Of a stretch of 11,198 nucleotides of DNA, positions 1 to 6,455 are shown piece by piece; the stretch's first letter is position 1; every line of letters begins with the position of its first letter. The position numbers were made by a program, and so were the translations under genes. Below the pieces are notes generated by a model. The model was given only the letters and a program-made list of their open reading frames with translations, did no database searches and had not been told where the DNA came from. The DNA is taken from NCBI GenBank assembly GCA_015484715.1, contig WFUY01000450.1, positions 1-11,198 on the forward strand. The letters run 5' to 3'. The stretch comes from Thermoflexales bacterium. Lineage in GTDB: Bacteria > Chloroflexota > Anaerolineae > S140-20.

Positions 1-17
1 CACAGGAGGCGAACACG

Positions 18-2879
18 ATGGCTGATCTGGAAAGGCTGGCTCAGCACCGCGAGGCCCTCTTGCTGGCCGAAGTAGCGGCGTGGTTGCATGATGACTTCAA
101 ACATACAGACGCGCATATTCACAAATACGTGACGGGGGCACCTCGGCCTTCTGGGAGGCAAAACACCGACGATCTTATTCCATACCGGATTATCACCTTA
201 CTGGGACGATCGCTTCCTCTCTCCGATATTCGAAAGCGGAAAAAGCCGGATTTTATCAGTGGTTATTTAAATCGCTGCCACTATACTGCCCACATCGAAA
301 AGCAAGATGGCGATGGCCGGCAAACATATCCCGTCTATCTCAGTTCACCTTTTGGTTGTGAAACCGATAGCACAAGAATTCCTAGCAAACTCGCTTACGA
401 CCTGCGTTTAAGGATTTCGTGGTCGGACCTTGGAGCAAGCCCGTTCACCAAGGGCGAAAGGGACAATTTGCTCGGTGAAATAAAAACCCTCTTCGAACGA
501 GTTGGTGGTGATACCCGGAGACCAGCGAACGAGATAACGCTATGGGAATGGGGGCACACTGTAGGAGCACTTTACAAGGCTGCACTCGCCGGAGCCCTTT
601 TGGGCTTTAGTCCTCAAGCAGATAACCTTCGCTGGCGTCTACTCAGCGTTCGCTTCGACACTTTGCCCTACTTACTCCAAGTTCATCGCCTCCCTGACCT
701 ACAAGCACGTCAACGGCTTCTTACTGAGGCTCTGGACAAGGTACGTGAATTGCTTGAGGTCACTTATCCTCTGGGTACAGAAGTATACCGTGATGAAAAT
801 GGCAGCGTCTTTGTCGTACCAGGATGCGACAAGACGAGCTGCGCTCTTGACATTTTAGCATTGCAAGATGGTGGAGAAAGCTTAAAAGAACACATCTTGG
901 GGCAGGTAAGGAGAGCATTGGAGGACGAGGTCGTACCAGTAATCAGGATTGACCCAACGCCTTGGTGGGGACAGGACCCACAACGCCAGGGAAACGACGA
1001 ACTTCCTCCTGTGCCTCAACACACGCGGCCCGTGGTCACCTCATCTGACCCACAGTGGGTTGAACTGCAATGGAAATCCGAAGAGCCTTCTCAGGTCTGC
1101 ACCGTATGTGGCCTGCGCCCCCAAGGCCCTTCCCCAAAGGCGAAAGAGCGCAACGTGTGCGATGTCTGCGAGCAGCGCCGCGCCGACCGGGCCAAAGCAT
1201 GGGCAACCCAGAATCTCGACACTACCATCTGGCTCGACGAGGTAGCCGACGAAAACGGTCGCCTGGCCCTCATCGTCGGGCGGTTTGACCTCGAACATTG
1301 GCTCGATGGTTCGCTGGTGCGCACCCTGGCCGTGCGCGAACCCAACGACCAGAACGGCCACACCGCCGACCAAGTAGCTAAGAACCCCTCCTTCGCCCGC
1401 CTGCGCCGCGTCTGGGAGACGACCCGCACGTTCTGGCAAGAGGTGGCGCCAACCGACGAGGACACGGCGCTCACCACCTCCTTGGTCGCCCGGTCGGTCA
1501 AGCCGGTGGGACCGCGCTTGGAAATCCGAGGGAAGCTGTCTCCCAAGAGGTCAGGGGACACGTTGGGGCGCTACCACACGTATGAACTGGTCTTGCCTCC
1601 CGGCTTCAAGCTAAGCGTGGTTTGGGATGAAGACGAGCAGCGTTTCATCACCTGCGACAACCTGGTGTATGCAGCCAAGTTGCTGAAAGGCGATCTGCCG
1701 AAACGCCGGGAGGGTGAGACAGAGGATGAGCACCTTCAGCGTCTCCACAAGTGGGGGGTGGATCAGGTGAAATCCGCCCTCACCGGCACGCTGACGGTTG
1801 AAGAGCCTGTCGGCTACGGTGCCCGCAACAAGGTGTGGGGGACGATCACGCTCACCCGGGGTGCCGAGGAAGTGCCCAACAGCACCTACACGCCGGCCAT
1901 CCCCATCCTCGCCGAGCCGCGCACCTTTATGGCCCTGGTGCCTGCGGACAAGGCGTTGGAGCTGGTCCAAGCCATCAAGACCAAGTACGAACGGGAGATG
2001 GGCAAGGTGCGCAACCGGCTGCCCTTGCATCTGGGCGTTGTCTACGCCCATCGGCGCACGCCCCTGCGGGCCGTGCTGGATGCCGGACGGCGGATGTTGA
2101 AAGTCGGCGAATCGGCGAATCGGCGAATCGGCGAGTGGGAGGTGGTCAGGCCGGTCACCCCTCAAACGGGAACGTTACCCAAGAAAGAACTGGCAGACGG
2201 CACTCACCAATTTGATCGGTGGTACGCGGTGCAATTGAAACACAGAACCCAGAAAAGTACGCTCACCTGGTACGTTCCTGCCGTGATGGGCGATGGGAAC
2301 ACCGAGGATTGGTGGTATCCATACGTTTTTCTCGCAGACGCCGCAGAGCCTCGGAGTCGAACCCGATACTTCCGGGCCGAGAACCCCTGGAATCCGCAAC
2401 ACCCCTGGCTCGTCCACGTGGAGAAGTTACAGGTTGGCGATGTGGTCTACTTCACCCCTGCCACCTTCGACTACCAATGGCTGGACAGCAGCGCCCGGCG
2501 CTTTGAGATCGCCTATGAGGAAGACAGCCGCCGCCGGGGGAACCCGTTCCGCCCCTACCTGCTCGACGAGGTGGACGATCTGGTCAACTGCTGGAGCACC
2601 CTCAGCCGGGGGCTGCACCTCACCCAAATTCACGCGCTGCGGGAGGACATCGAGGCGAAGCGGGCCGCCTGGTTTGTCGCCCCGGAGGATTCGTTGACCG
2701 ATGAAGCCTTCCAGGAGTTCTGCCGCTGGCGATTGGCCAACGCTCAGTGGAAGGAGGGCCGGCCACCGGATCAAATGGAGACCCTAACCGATTGGGCCGT
2801 GCGCGGCCTCTTGACCGACGCCGTCGAACTCTACTTGCATGTGATGAAGACACCCCGGAGTGAAGGGGAAGACCGATGA
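18..2879 (+). CDS. csx11: Type III-C large subunit, Csx11/Cas10-like (953 aa)
   Basis: Likely large subunit of a type III-C RNA-guided effector complex, acting in the cytoplasm with the Cas7, Cas11 and Cas5 proteins encoded downstream. The N-terminus has an HD-phosphohydrolase-like signature (H24-D25, several further His to H35, and H180 in a helix like the later His motif of Cas10 HD domains). A zinc ribbon follows (C361-x2-C364, C381-x2-C384), then a first palm-like strand ending at D424. No GGDD or GGDE is present; the equivalent stretch may be around C546-D547-N548. Cyclic oligoadenylate synthesis is therefore not expected, as known for III-C Cas10. Length (>900 aa), the zinc ribbon and RAMP neighbours fit Csx11. 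AGGAGG at 4-9 supports the ATG start. The stop overlaps the next ATG (ATGA). Codons before about base 1000 are AT-richer than the rest, and an 8-base tandem repeat lies in codons 696-706. Family assignment is from recalled features, not a search. Confidence 0.82.
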   Translation: MADLERLAQHREALLLAEVAAWLHDDFKHTDAHIHKYVTGAPRPSGRQNTDDLIPYRIITLLGRSLPLSDIRKRKKPDFISGYLNRCHYTAHIEKQDGDGRQTYPVYLSSPFGCETDSTRIPSKLAYDLRLRISWSDLGASPFTKGERDNLLGEIKTLFERVGGDTRRPANEITLWEWGHTVGALYKAALAGALLGFSPQADNLRWRLLSVRFDTLPYLLQVHRLPDLQARQRLLTEALDKVRELLEVTYPLGTEVYRDENGSVFVVPGCDKTSCALDILALQDGGESLKEHILGQVRRALEDEVVPVIRIDPTPWWGQDPQRQGNDELPPVPQHTRPVVTSSDPQWVELQWKSEEPSQVCTVCGLRPQGPSPKAKERNVCDVCEQRRADRAKAWATQNLDTTIWLDEVADENGRLALIVGRFDLEHWLDGSLVRTLAVREPNDQNGHTADQVAKNPSFARLRRVWETTRTFWQEVAPTDEDTALTTSLVARSVKPVGPRLEIRGKLSPKRSGDTLGRYHTYELVLPPGFKLSVVWDEDEQRFITCDNLVYAAKLLKGDLPKRREGETEDEHLQRLHKWGVDQVKSALTGTLTVEEPVGYGARNKVWGTITLTRGAEEVPNSTYTPAIPILAEPRTFMALVPADKALELVQAIKTKYEREMGKVRNRLPLHLGVVYAHRRTPLRAVLDAGRRMLKVGESANRRIGEWEVVRPVTPQTGTLPKKELADGTHQFDRWYAVQLKHRTQKSTLTWYVPAVMGDGNTEDWWYPYVFLADAAEPRSRTRYFRAENPWNPQHPWLVHVEKLQVGDVVYFTPATFDYQWLDSSARRFEIAYEEDSRRRGNPFRPYLLDEVDDLVNCWSTLSRGLHLTQIHALREDIEAKRAAWFVAPEDSLTDEAFQEFCRWRLANAQWKEGRPPDQMETLTDWAVRGLLTDAVELYLHVMKTPRSEGEDR
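2104..2134 (+). repeat. 8-base tandem repeat inside csx11 (about 3.9 copies of TCGGCGAA)
   Basis: Three exact copies of the octamer plus seven bases of a fourth lie head to tail in the coding sequence. The unit is not a multiple of three, so it is read successively in all three frames, giving residues 696-706 (V-G-E-S-A-N-R-R-I-G-E). Gain or loss of one unit would shift the frame; the nearest stops in the other two frames are at 2213-2215 and 2236-2238, removing about the last 220 residues. Similar low-complexity octamers are common in some Chloroflexota genomes, so it may simply be an inserted microsatellite that is tolerated. Confidence 0.9.
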
Positions 2880-3190
2880 TCCGCGATCCCGAAGCCCGGC
2901 ACCGCCGGGAGGTCCGCCGGCAACGGCGCATCCTTGCGGACCTGGAAGCCGACCTGCGCCTGTTCCAGACCCTGATGGACCACGCCTGCGCCCTGGGGGT
3001 CCGGTTTCCTCAGAACCCTCTGGAAGGGGTAGAACCGCATAAAACCGTGGTTGGTCTTCAGGGCATCCGCTCAAACCGCAACGAGCGCAGAGGGCCGCAG
3101 GGAAACACCGAGAAAGCCGATCACAACCTCTGCAAGCTCTGCGTTTCTCTGCGGCTCTGCGGTGAAAGGATACCCCATCAGACCGTATGA
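2876..3190 (+). CDS. Small basic ORF of unknown function, 3' part derived from a palindromic repeat (104 aa)
   Basis: Not recognised. The ATG overlaps the csx11 stop as ATGA and is preceded by AAGGGGA at 2863-2869, so translational coupling is plausible. Residues 1 to about 60 look like real protein: a strongly charged Arg-rich helix (about 8-22) leading into a Leu-rich amphipathic helix (about 20-40), then a Pro/Gly turn region. From about residue 66 on, the reading runs through the interspersed palindrome at 3074-3166, giving the typical repeat-encoded 'LCVSLRLCG' string, so the C-terminal 40 residues are probably not original. Its TGA overlaps the ATG of the next tiny ORF. It could be the 5' half of a small gene interrupted by the repeat, or a functional small subunit with a changed tail. 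Confidence 0.42.
   Translation: MIRDPEARHRREVRRQRRILADLEADLRLFQTLMDHACALGVRFPQNPLEGVEPHKTVVGLQGIRSNRNERRGPQGNTEKADHNLCKLCVSLRLCGERIPHQTV
3074..3166. repeat. Interspersed imperfect palindrome (REP/MITE-like element)
   Basis: The left arm (about 3074-3117, rich in CGCAGAGGGCCGCAGGGAAAC) is an imperfect inverted match to the right arm (about 3126-3166, TCTGCGTTTCTCTGCGGCTC and flanks), separated by a short loop. The 'CTCTGCG-TTTCTCTGCGG' wording belongs to a class of interspersed palindromes I recall from several bacterial phyla, including Chloroflexota and cyanobacteria; it tends to be read through as Leu-Cys-Val-Ser-Leu-Arg-Leu. There is no transposase, so any movement would be in trans. It sits between csx11 and cas7 and separates two tiny ORFs. 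As RNA it could form a long stem-loop within the operon message. Confidence 0.7.
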
Positions 3191-3324
3191 GCGCTACCAC
3201 GGTGAAGGGCAGTGCTACCCCAGAGGGCATCGGGGTAGATATTCGCATCGCGAGGGCGGTGAATACCGAATCTGTTGGTACGGAAGGAGACATTCGAGTG
3301 GACCTACAAGGAGGTTCAAGATGA
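3187..3324 (+). CDS. Putative 45-aa ORF coupled at both ends by ATGA
   Basis: Not recognised. The ATG overlaps the stop of the preceding small ORF (ATGA, 3187-3190), and its TGA overlaps the ATG of cas7 (ATGA, 3321-3324), so it fills the gap exactly. The product starts MSATTVKGSATPEG and has alternating polar/hydrophobic stretches (about residues 16-25 and 35-40) that could form beta strands; no motif or membrane segment is seen. No good ribosome binding site precedes it (only GAAAGGA at 3164-3170, about 16 bases away), so translation would depend on coupling. The same frame is closed by a TGA at 3163-3165 inside the palindrome. It may be the 3' remnant of a gene split by that element, or chance. 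Confidence 0.35.
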   Translation: MSATTVKGSATPEGIGVDIRIARAVNTESVGTEGDIRVDLQGGSR

Positions 3325-4247
3325 TTTACAGCACGCACCGTTACCTGCTGATGACCCTGGACCCCGTCCACATCGGCACCGGCGGCGCCCGCCTGGGCCG
3401 GGTGGACCTGAGCATCGTCCGCGAGCCGGGGACGAAGCTGCCCAAAATACCGGGAACCTCCCTTAGCGGGGCCATCCGTCAGTACGCTGCCCGCCGGTAC
3501 GGCAAGCCCCGCTGCGCCGGCCAGGGACAACCCCGAGAAGGTCGGGAAGGCCACTGCGCCCAACCCACCTGCCCCATCTGCTACACCTTCGGGGCGATCA
3601 CCGGCGAGCGCTCTTACTCTGGTGTCGTCTCCATCGGCGATGCCCGGCTGCTGCTGTTCCCCGTCTACTCGATGGCCGGGCCGGTGTGGGTCACCAGCCC
3701 CTCCGCCTTGGCCGATTTCGGCATCGAGGAGCAGGAGGTGGACAACGACAAAGCCAAATGGAAGGGCATCACCGATCAGAACTACCTCAACCTGGGCTGG
3801 CTGATGGTGGAGAAAGGGGGCGATCTGAACCTGAATGATCTCCCGCCCGCCATTCCCGCCACCATCCGGGAGCGCATCGTCCTCATCTCCAACCCGCTCT
3901 TCTCCCAGGTGGTGAACAGCAACTTGGAGGTGCGCACCTCGGTGAGCATCAACCCGGATACCGGCGCGGCGGAGGAAGGCGCCCTCTTCACCTACGAGGC
4001 CATTCCGCGGGCGACGTTCCTGTGGATGGACGTGGTGGTGGATGATCACCAGAAAGCGTTTCCGATAACGGGGAAACAGTACAACCCGCAGACTGGCGAG
4101 AACGATGACGGAGAGGCTCTCGATACGACGTGGAACAGCCCTGCCGACGTCATCACCGCCGGCCTGGAATGGGCCGAGCACCTGGGCATCGGCGGCATGG
4201 GCACCCGGGGATTTGGACGGGTACGTAGCTGGGAGGTGCAGCAATGA
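3321..4247 (+). CDS. cmr4: Type III Cas7 backbone subunit, Cmr4/Csm3-like RAMP (308 aa)
   Basis: Likely backbone protein of the type III effector: several copies would line the crRNA and cut bound target RNA every six nucleotides. The N-terminus shows the RAMP beginning 'DPVHIGTGG' (14-22), then V-D29-L-S-I-V-R-E, equivalent to the V-D-x-P-I-x-R-E of Cmr4 whose Asp is the RNase residue. The loop K-I-P-G-T-S-L-S-G-A-I-R (42-53) is a standard RAMP motif. Cysteines C65, C79, C84 and C87 (T-C-P-I-C-Y-T-F-G) may bind zinc, as in Csm3. Residues about 204-226 form the thumb-like R-T-S-V-S-I-N-P-D-T-G hairpin followed by G-A-L-F. The C-terminus has the glycine-rich G-I-G-G-M-G-T-R-G-F-G-R loop. The ATG at 3321 is preferred over in-frame upstream starts because AAGGAGG lies at 3308-3314 and homology begins there. 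The stop overlaps the cas11 start. Confidence 0.88.
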   Translation: MIYSTHRYLLMTLDPVHIGTGGARLGRVDLSIVREPGTKLPKIPGTSLSGAIRQYAARRYGKPRCAGQGQPREGREGHCAQPTCPICYTFGAITGERSYSGVVSIGDARLLLFPVYSMAGPVWVTSPSALADFGIEEQEVDNDKAKWKGITDQNYLNLGWLMVEKGGDLNLNDLPPAIPATIRERIVLISNPLFSQVVNSNLEVRTSVSINPDTGAAEEGALFTYEAIPRATFLWMDVVVDDHQKAFPITGKQYNPQTGENDDGEALDTTWNSPADVITAGLEWAEHLGIGGMGTRGFGRVRSWEVQQ

Positions 4248-4768
4248 CGAAACCGTGGCCCACACTCGATTACCTGGCAGCCAGGACCGCCCAACAAATC
4301 AATCAGGTCATTGGGCAGGAAGTCAAGAGAGAGAAGAAGGTAGAGCCGAAAGAAGTTGACATTTTTGTTACAAAAGCCCTCGGCGTTCTACAAACCCAAG
4401 GCGTATACGCTATGGCTCTCTTCGTCTTGAGTAGAAGCGGCTCCAAAAGTCAAGCCGGTGAAATGTCCTCGGAGGAGCGGATAGCCTGCGAAGTCATAGC
4501 GCAATTGTGGCCGCTAAGGGACCCCGTGGGAGCCTTAAAGAAGGCGATAGACGCTAGCGGAACGACGGACGAGATCACTTACAATCAAGTCAACGCCGAG
4601 AAGAACGACCTGTTGCAAGCATTTGCCGATCTAACGGGAGACCTGGATACCCTCCTCCTCATCCGTGACCTCTACGAGCAGACGCTCATCTACGCCCGCT
4701 ACGGAGCCAAAGCAGCCGGAACGGAAGAAGGGACCGGCACCACCGACGGCCGGGAGGCCACTCCATGA
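4244..4768 (+). CDS. cas11: Type III small subunit Cas11, Cmr5-like (174 aa)
   Basis: Probable small helical subunit that lines the minor filament of the type III complex and contacts target RNA. The sequence is almost all alpha-helical with no catalytic motif. Helices around residues 6-30, 36-64 (containing 'KALGVLQTQGVYAMALFVLS', resembling the Cmr5 pattern of a hydrophobic helix before a linker), 75-103 and 112-153 are suggested, followed by an acidic/Gly-Thr tail. Assignment rests on size, helicity and position between cas7 and the following genes, which is the Cmr5 position in III-B/III-C loci. GGGAGGTG at 4231-4238 and an ATGA overlap with cas7 support the start. Base composition is strikingly low in GC in the first half (about 40% at 4321-4380) compared with neighbours. 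No frameshift is seen. Confidence 0.75.
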   Translation: MTKPWPTLDYLAARTAQQINQVIGQEVKREKKVEPKEVDIFVTKALGVLQTQGVYAMALFVLSRSGSKSQAGEMSSEERIACEVIAQLWPLRDPVGALKKAIDASGTTDEITYNQVNAEKNDLLQAFADLTGDLDTLLLIRDLYEQTLIYARYGAKAAGTEEGTGTTDGREATP

Positions 4769-5157
4769 ACCGCTGGCGAGATTGGTGGACCCAGGCTCAG
4801 GCCGACTTCCAACACGCCCACTACGCCCTCCAAGGCGGCCACTACGAATGGGCCTGCTTCGCAGCCCAGCAGGCCACGGAAAAGGCCCTCAAGGCCCTGC
4901 TGGAGAAGCACGGACGCCGGGCCACAGGCCACGTGCTGGTGCGCCTGCTGGAGGCCGTTTGGGATATGGGAGCGGACGTGCCCGACCCCCTGTGGGACAA
5001 GGCCCGCATCCTGGACAAATTCTACATTCCCACCCGGTATCCCAACGGGCTGGTGGAAGGCGCCCCCACGGAGTTCTACACCCAGGAGGAGGCCCAACAT
5101 GCCCTCGATTGTGCGGAGCAAATCCTATGGTTCTGTGACCGTCTACTGGGTGGATGA
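4765..5157 (+). CDS. HEPN domain protein, toxin-like partner of an MNT pair (130 aa)
   Basis: HEPN-family helical protein of the kind paired with a minimal nucleotidyltransferase. The hallmark helix 'CFAAQQATEKALKALL' (31-46) is the core of the HEPN domain, followed by G-x5-GH (50-56) and the late segment F-Y-I-P-T-R-Y-P-N (86-94), which is widely conserved in this subfamily. The only R-x4-H match is R51-H56, in the inter-helix loop and not at the usual catalytic helix, so RNase activity cannot be inferred. In characterised systems (type VII) the MNT partner AMPylates the HEPN protein and neutralises its RNase activity. Here the ATG overlaps the cas11 stop (ATGA) with GGGAGG at 4752-4757, and the MNT gene starts inside its 3' end. 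It is thus built into the CRISPR operon rather than merely adjacent. Confidence 0.85.
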   Translation: MNRWRDWWTQAQADFQHAHYALQGGHYEWACFAAQQATEKALKALLEKHGRRATGHVLVRLLEAVWDMGADVPDPLWDKARILDKFYIPTRYPNGLVEGAPTEFYTQEEAQHALDCAEQILWFCDRLLGG

Positions 5158-5491
5158 GGCCGCCTTGCAGCAGGTGCTGGACCGTCTGGTGGAGCAGTAC
5201 CGCCAACGGCCCGAGGTGGAGGCGGTGGTGCTCTTCGGTTCCCTGGCCCGGGACGAGTTCGCGGTGGGCAGCGACATTGACCTGCTCTTGGTGCTCCGGG
5301 AAAGCCGGCTGCCCTTCCCGGACCGCATCCCGCACTACATCCCCACGGGCGTACCCGTGGACGTCCAGGTCTTCCCTTACACTTTGGAGGAAGTCCGTCG
5401 CGGCCACCCCCTGGCCCAGGAGGCCCTGCGCACCGGTCGCGTCCTTTGGCAGCGCAGCGATCTCCTTTCTCACCTGAGGGCCGAGGATTGA
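5099..5491 (+). CDS. MNT-type nucleotidyltransferase, antitoxin-like partner of the HEPN protein (130 aa)
   Basis: Minimal nucleotidyltransferase of the DNA polymerase beta superfamily. The catalytic signature is complete: G47-S48-x-x-R51 ... S58-D59-I60-D61, with a likely third metal-binding acid at D88 in V-P-V-D-V-Q-V-F. Proteins of this group paired with HEPN partners transfer AMP to the partner and block its RNase; that role here is inference from the pairing. The gene starts 59 bases inside the HEPN gene in another frame; AGGAGGAGG at 5084-5092 gives good spacing to the ATG at 5099, which is why I keep this start. A shorter version could begin at a GTG about 12-17 codons later, but with a poorer upstream site. 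The next gene follows after 15 bases. Confidence 0.9.
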   Translation: MPSIVRSKSYGSVTVYWVDEAALQQVLDRLVEQYRQRPEVEAVVLFGSLARDEFAVGSDIDLLLVLRESRLPFPDRIPHYIPTGVPVDVQVFPYTLEEVRRGHPLAQEALRTGRVLWQRSDLLSHLRAED

Positions 5492-5506
5492 ACGAGGAGG
5501 ACGCCT

Positions 5507-6367
5507 ATGCCCTGGACTTACTACCGCATCATCTTCCGTCTGAAGAGCCCCCTGCACGTCGGCTACCGCAAGGTGGGCAACCTGATGCAGACCCGCCCCT
5601 ACGTTCCGGGGAAACTGCTCTGGGCCGCCCTCACCGCCCGCCTGGTGCGGGATGCCGGCCGAGGGGCGGAGGGGAGGGCGTACCGGGAGATCGGCCGGCA
5701 GATCCGCGAGCATTTCCGCTTCGGCTACCTCTGGCCGAGTTTGGATGAGGAGCGACCCCGTTTCCCCTGGGAGTGCGATGCCTTCGACTACCTCTTCCTG
5801 GGCAGCTACGCCAGCACGGCCCTCAACTACAGCCGGGAAGCCGCCGAAGAGGGCACCTTGCACGAAACCGAGTTCATCGCCCCCCACACGCGCACCGACG
5901 AGCCGGTCTTCCTGGTAGGCGACCTGTGGGTGAAGACGACTTTGCCCGATGACCTGGCGGACTGGGAACGGGCCCTAGGTCAAATCCGGCTGGGCGGCGA
6001 GCGGGGCTACGGTTGGGGACGGGTTCGCCTAGAGCGCCTAGAGATGGAGAGGCCGACGAACCAGGAGCAGGTGGACCGCGGAACAACCACCGCCGGCCAC
6101 CAATGGGAGGCCCGGGACGACCGGATCGTGATCACCGTTCCCAAGGGCAGCCATCTGACCGCCCACGCCATCGCCGCCGGCGACGGTGCCGTCGGGGGCC
6201 TCACCGGTCCGGTGGAGCCGCTGGTGGGGTGGGAGCGCAAAGAGGACGGGCGATACGGACTAAGCGAGAAGGTCCGCGTCGCCTACGCGCCGGGGAGCCG
6301 GGTTTCGGAGATGATCACCGAGATCACCGTGTGTGTGGGAGAACACGGCGTCTGGCAGGCAGCCTGA
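5507..6367 (+). CDS. RAMP protein, probable type III Cas5 (Cmr3/Csx10-like, 286 aa)
   Basis: RAMP-superfamily subunit likely capping the crRNA 5' end and contacting the large subunit. The N-terminus 'YYRIIFRLKSPLHVGYRKVG' (5-24) is a classic RAMP first strand with the S-P-L-H-V-G turn, followed by T-R-P-Y-V-P-G-K-L-L-W-A-A-L (29-42), the strand-helix motif shared by Cas5/Cas7 RAMPs. A Gly-rich loop, G163-G-E-R-G-Y-G-W-G171-R, lies mid-protein, as in RAMP ferredoxin folds. The C-terminal half is a second, weaker domain I cannot name. Position at the end of the III-C module, where cmr3 is expected, favours Cas5/Cmr3; a Csx10-like or Cmr6-like Cas7 remains possible. GAGGAGG precedes the ATG. It is the last gene before the only sizeable gap, so the first operon probably ends here. 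Confidence 0.7.
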   Translation: MPWTYYRIIFRLKSPLHVGYRKVGNLMQTRPYVPGKLLWAALTARLVRDAGRGAEGRAYREIGRQIREHFRFGYLWPSLDEERPRFPWECDAFDYLFLGSYASTALNYSREAAEEGTLHETEFIAPHTRTDEPVFLVGDLWVKTTLPDDLADWERALGQIRLGGERGYGWGRVRLERLEMERPTNQEQVDRGTTTAGHQWEARDDRIVITVPKGSHLTAHAIAAGDGAVGGLTGPVEPLVGWERKEDGRYGLSEKVRVAYAPGSRVSEMITEITVCVGEHGVWQAA

Positions 6368-6390
6368 TCCCGGCCTGCCCCTTCCCAACC

Positions 6391-6438
6391 GCCGAGAAAA
6401 CGGCCTGAGCGGGGATGACTCCCCCACGGATGTGGGGG
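6391..6438 (+). terminator. Hairpin-rich end of the III-C operon (weak terminator candidate)
   Basis: Downstream of the last III-C gene, RNA could form a small GCCG/CGGC hairpin (6391-6404) and then either GGGGA/TCCCC (6411-6424) or the stronger CCCCCAC/GTGGGGG (6421-6438). The last two share bases and exclude each other. No U-tract follows, so this is not a canonical intrinsic terminator; termination would be partial or factor-dependent. Confidence 0.25.
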
Positions 6439-6446
6439 TATGGGTG
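6417..6446 (+). repeat. Single CRISPR-repeat-like sequence (type I-E style hairpin)
   Basis: A 30-base segment, GACT-CCCCCAC-GGAT-GTGGGGG-TATGGGTG, carries a perfect 7-bp inverted repeat with a four-base loop and an 8-base 3' tail. The layout (4-5 base lead, GC stem, 3-4 base loop, 8-base handle) and wording resemble 29-base type I-E repeats, notably the Thermus thermophilus kind, as I recall them. Only one copy exists in the window, so it is not an array. The palindrome covers the place where a -35 box would lie for the promoter just downstream, so it could equally be an operator. Confidence 0.35.
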
Positions 6447-6455
6447 TGGTACAAT
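6447..6455 (+). promoter_or_regulatory. Extended -10 promoter for the I-D operon
   Basis: TGGTACAAT matches the extended -10 form TGnTATAAT with one mismatch. No -35 hexamer is found at the proper spacing (6427-6432 reads CGGATG), as is usual for extended -10 promoters. Transcription would start near 6462, leaving a leader of about 33 bases with AGGAGGTG at 6483-6490 before the TTG of cas10d. Confidence 0.5.

Noticed and set aside
3051..3320. Upstream in-frame extension of cas7
   Set aside because: The extra residues come from the palindrome and the gap; AAGGAGG at 3308-3314 and the RAMP start motif place the start at 3321.
2784..4265. 493-codon minus-strand open frame across the small ORFs and cas7
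   Set aside because: It mirrors cas7 and crosses the palindromic element; the protein is low-complexity with no recognisable domain.
4889..5887. 332-codon minus-strand open frame opposite HEPN-MNT
   Set aside because: It is an antisense shadow of three well-supported genes with no motif of its own.
6417..6446. A true CRISPR array next to the repeat-like hairpin
   Set aside because: Only one copy is present; no second repeat at spacer distance is found on either side.
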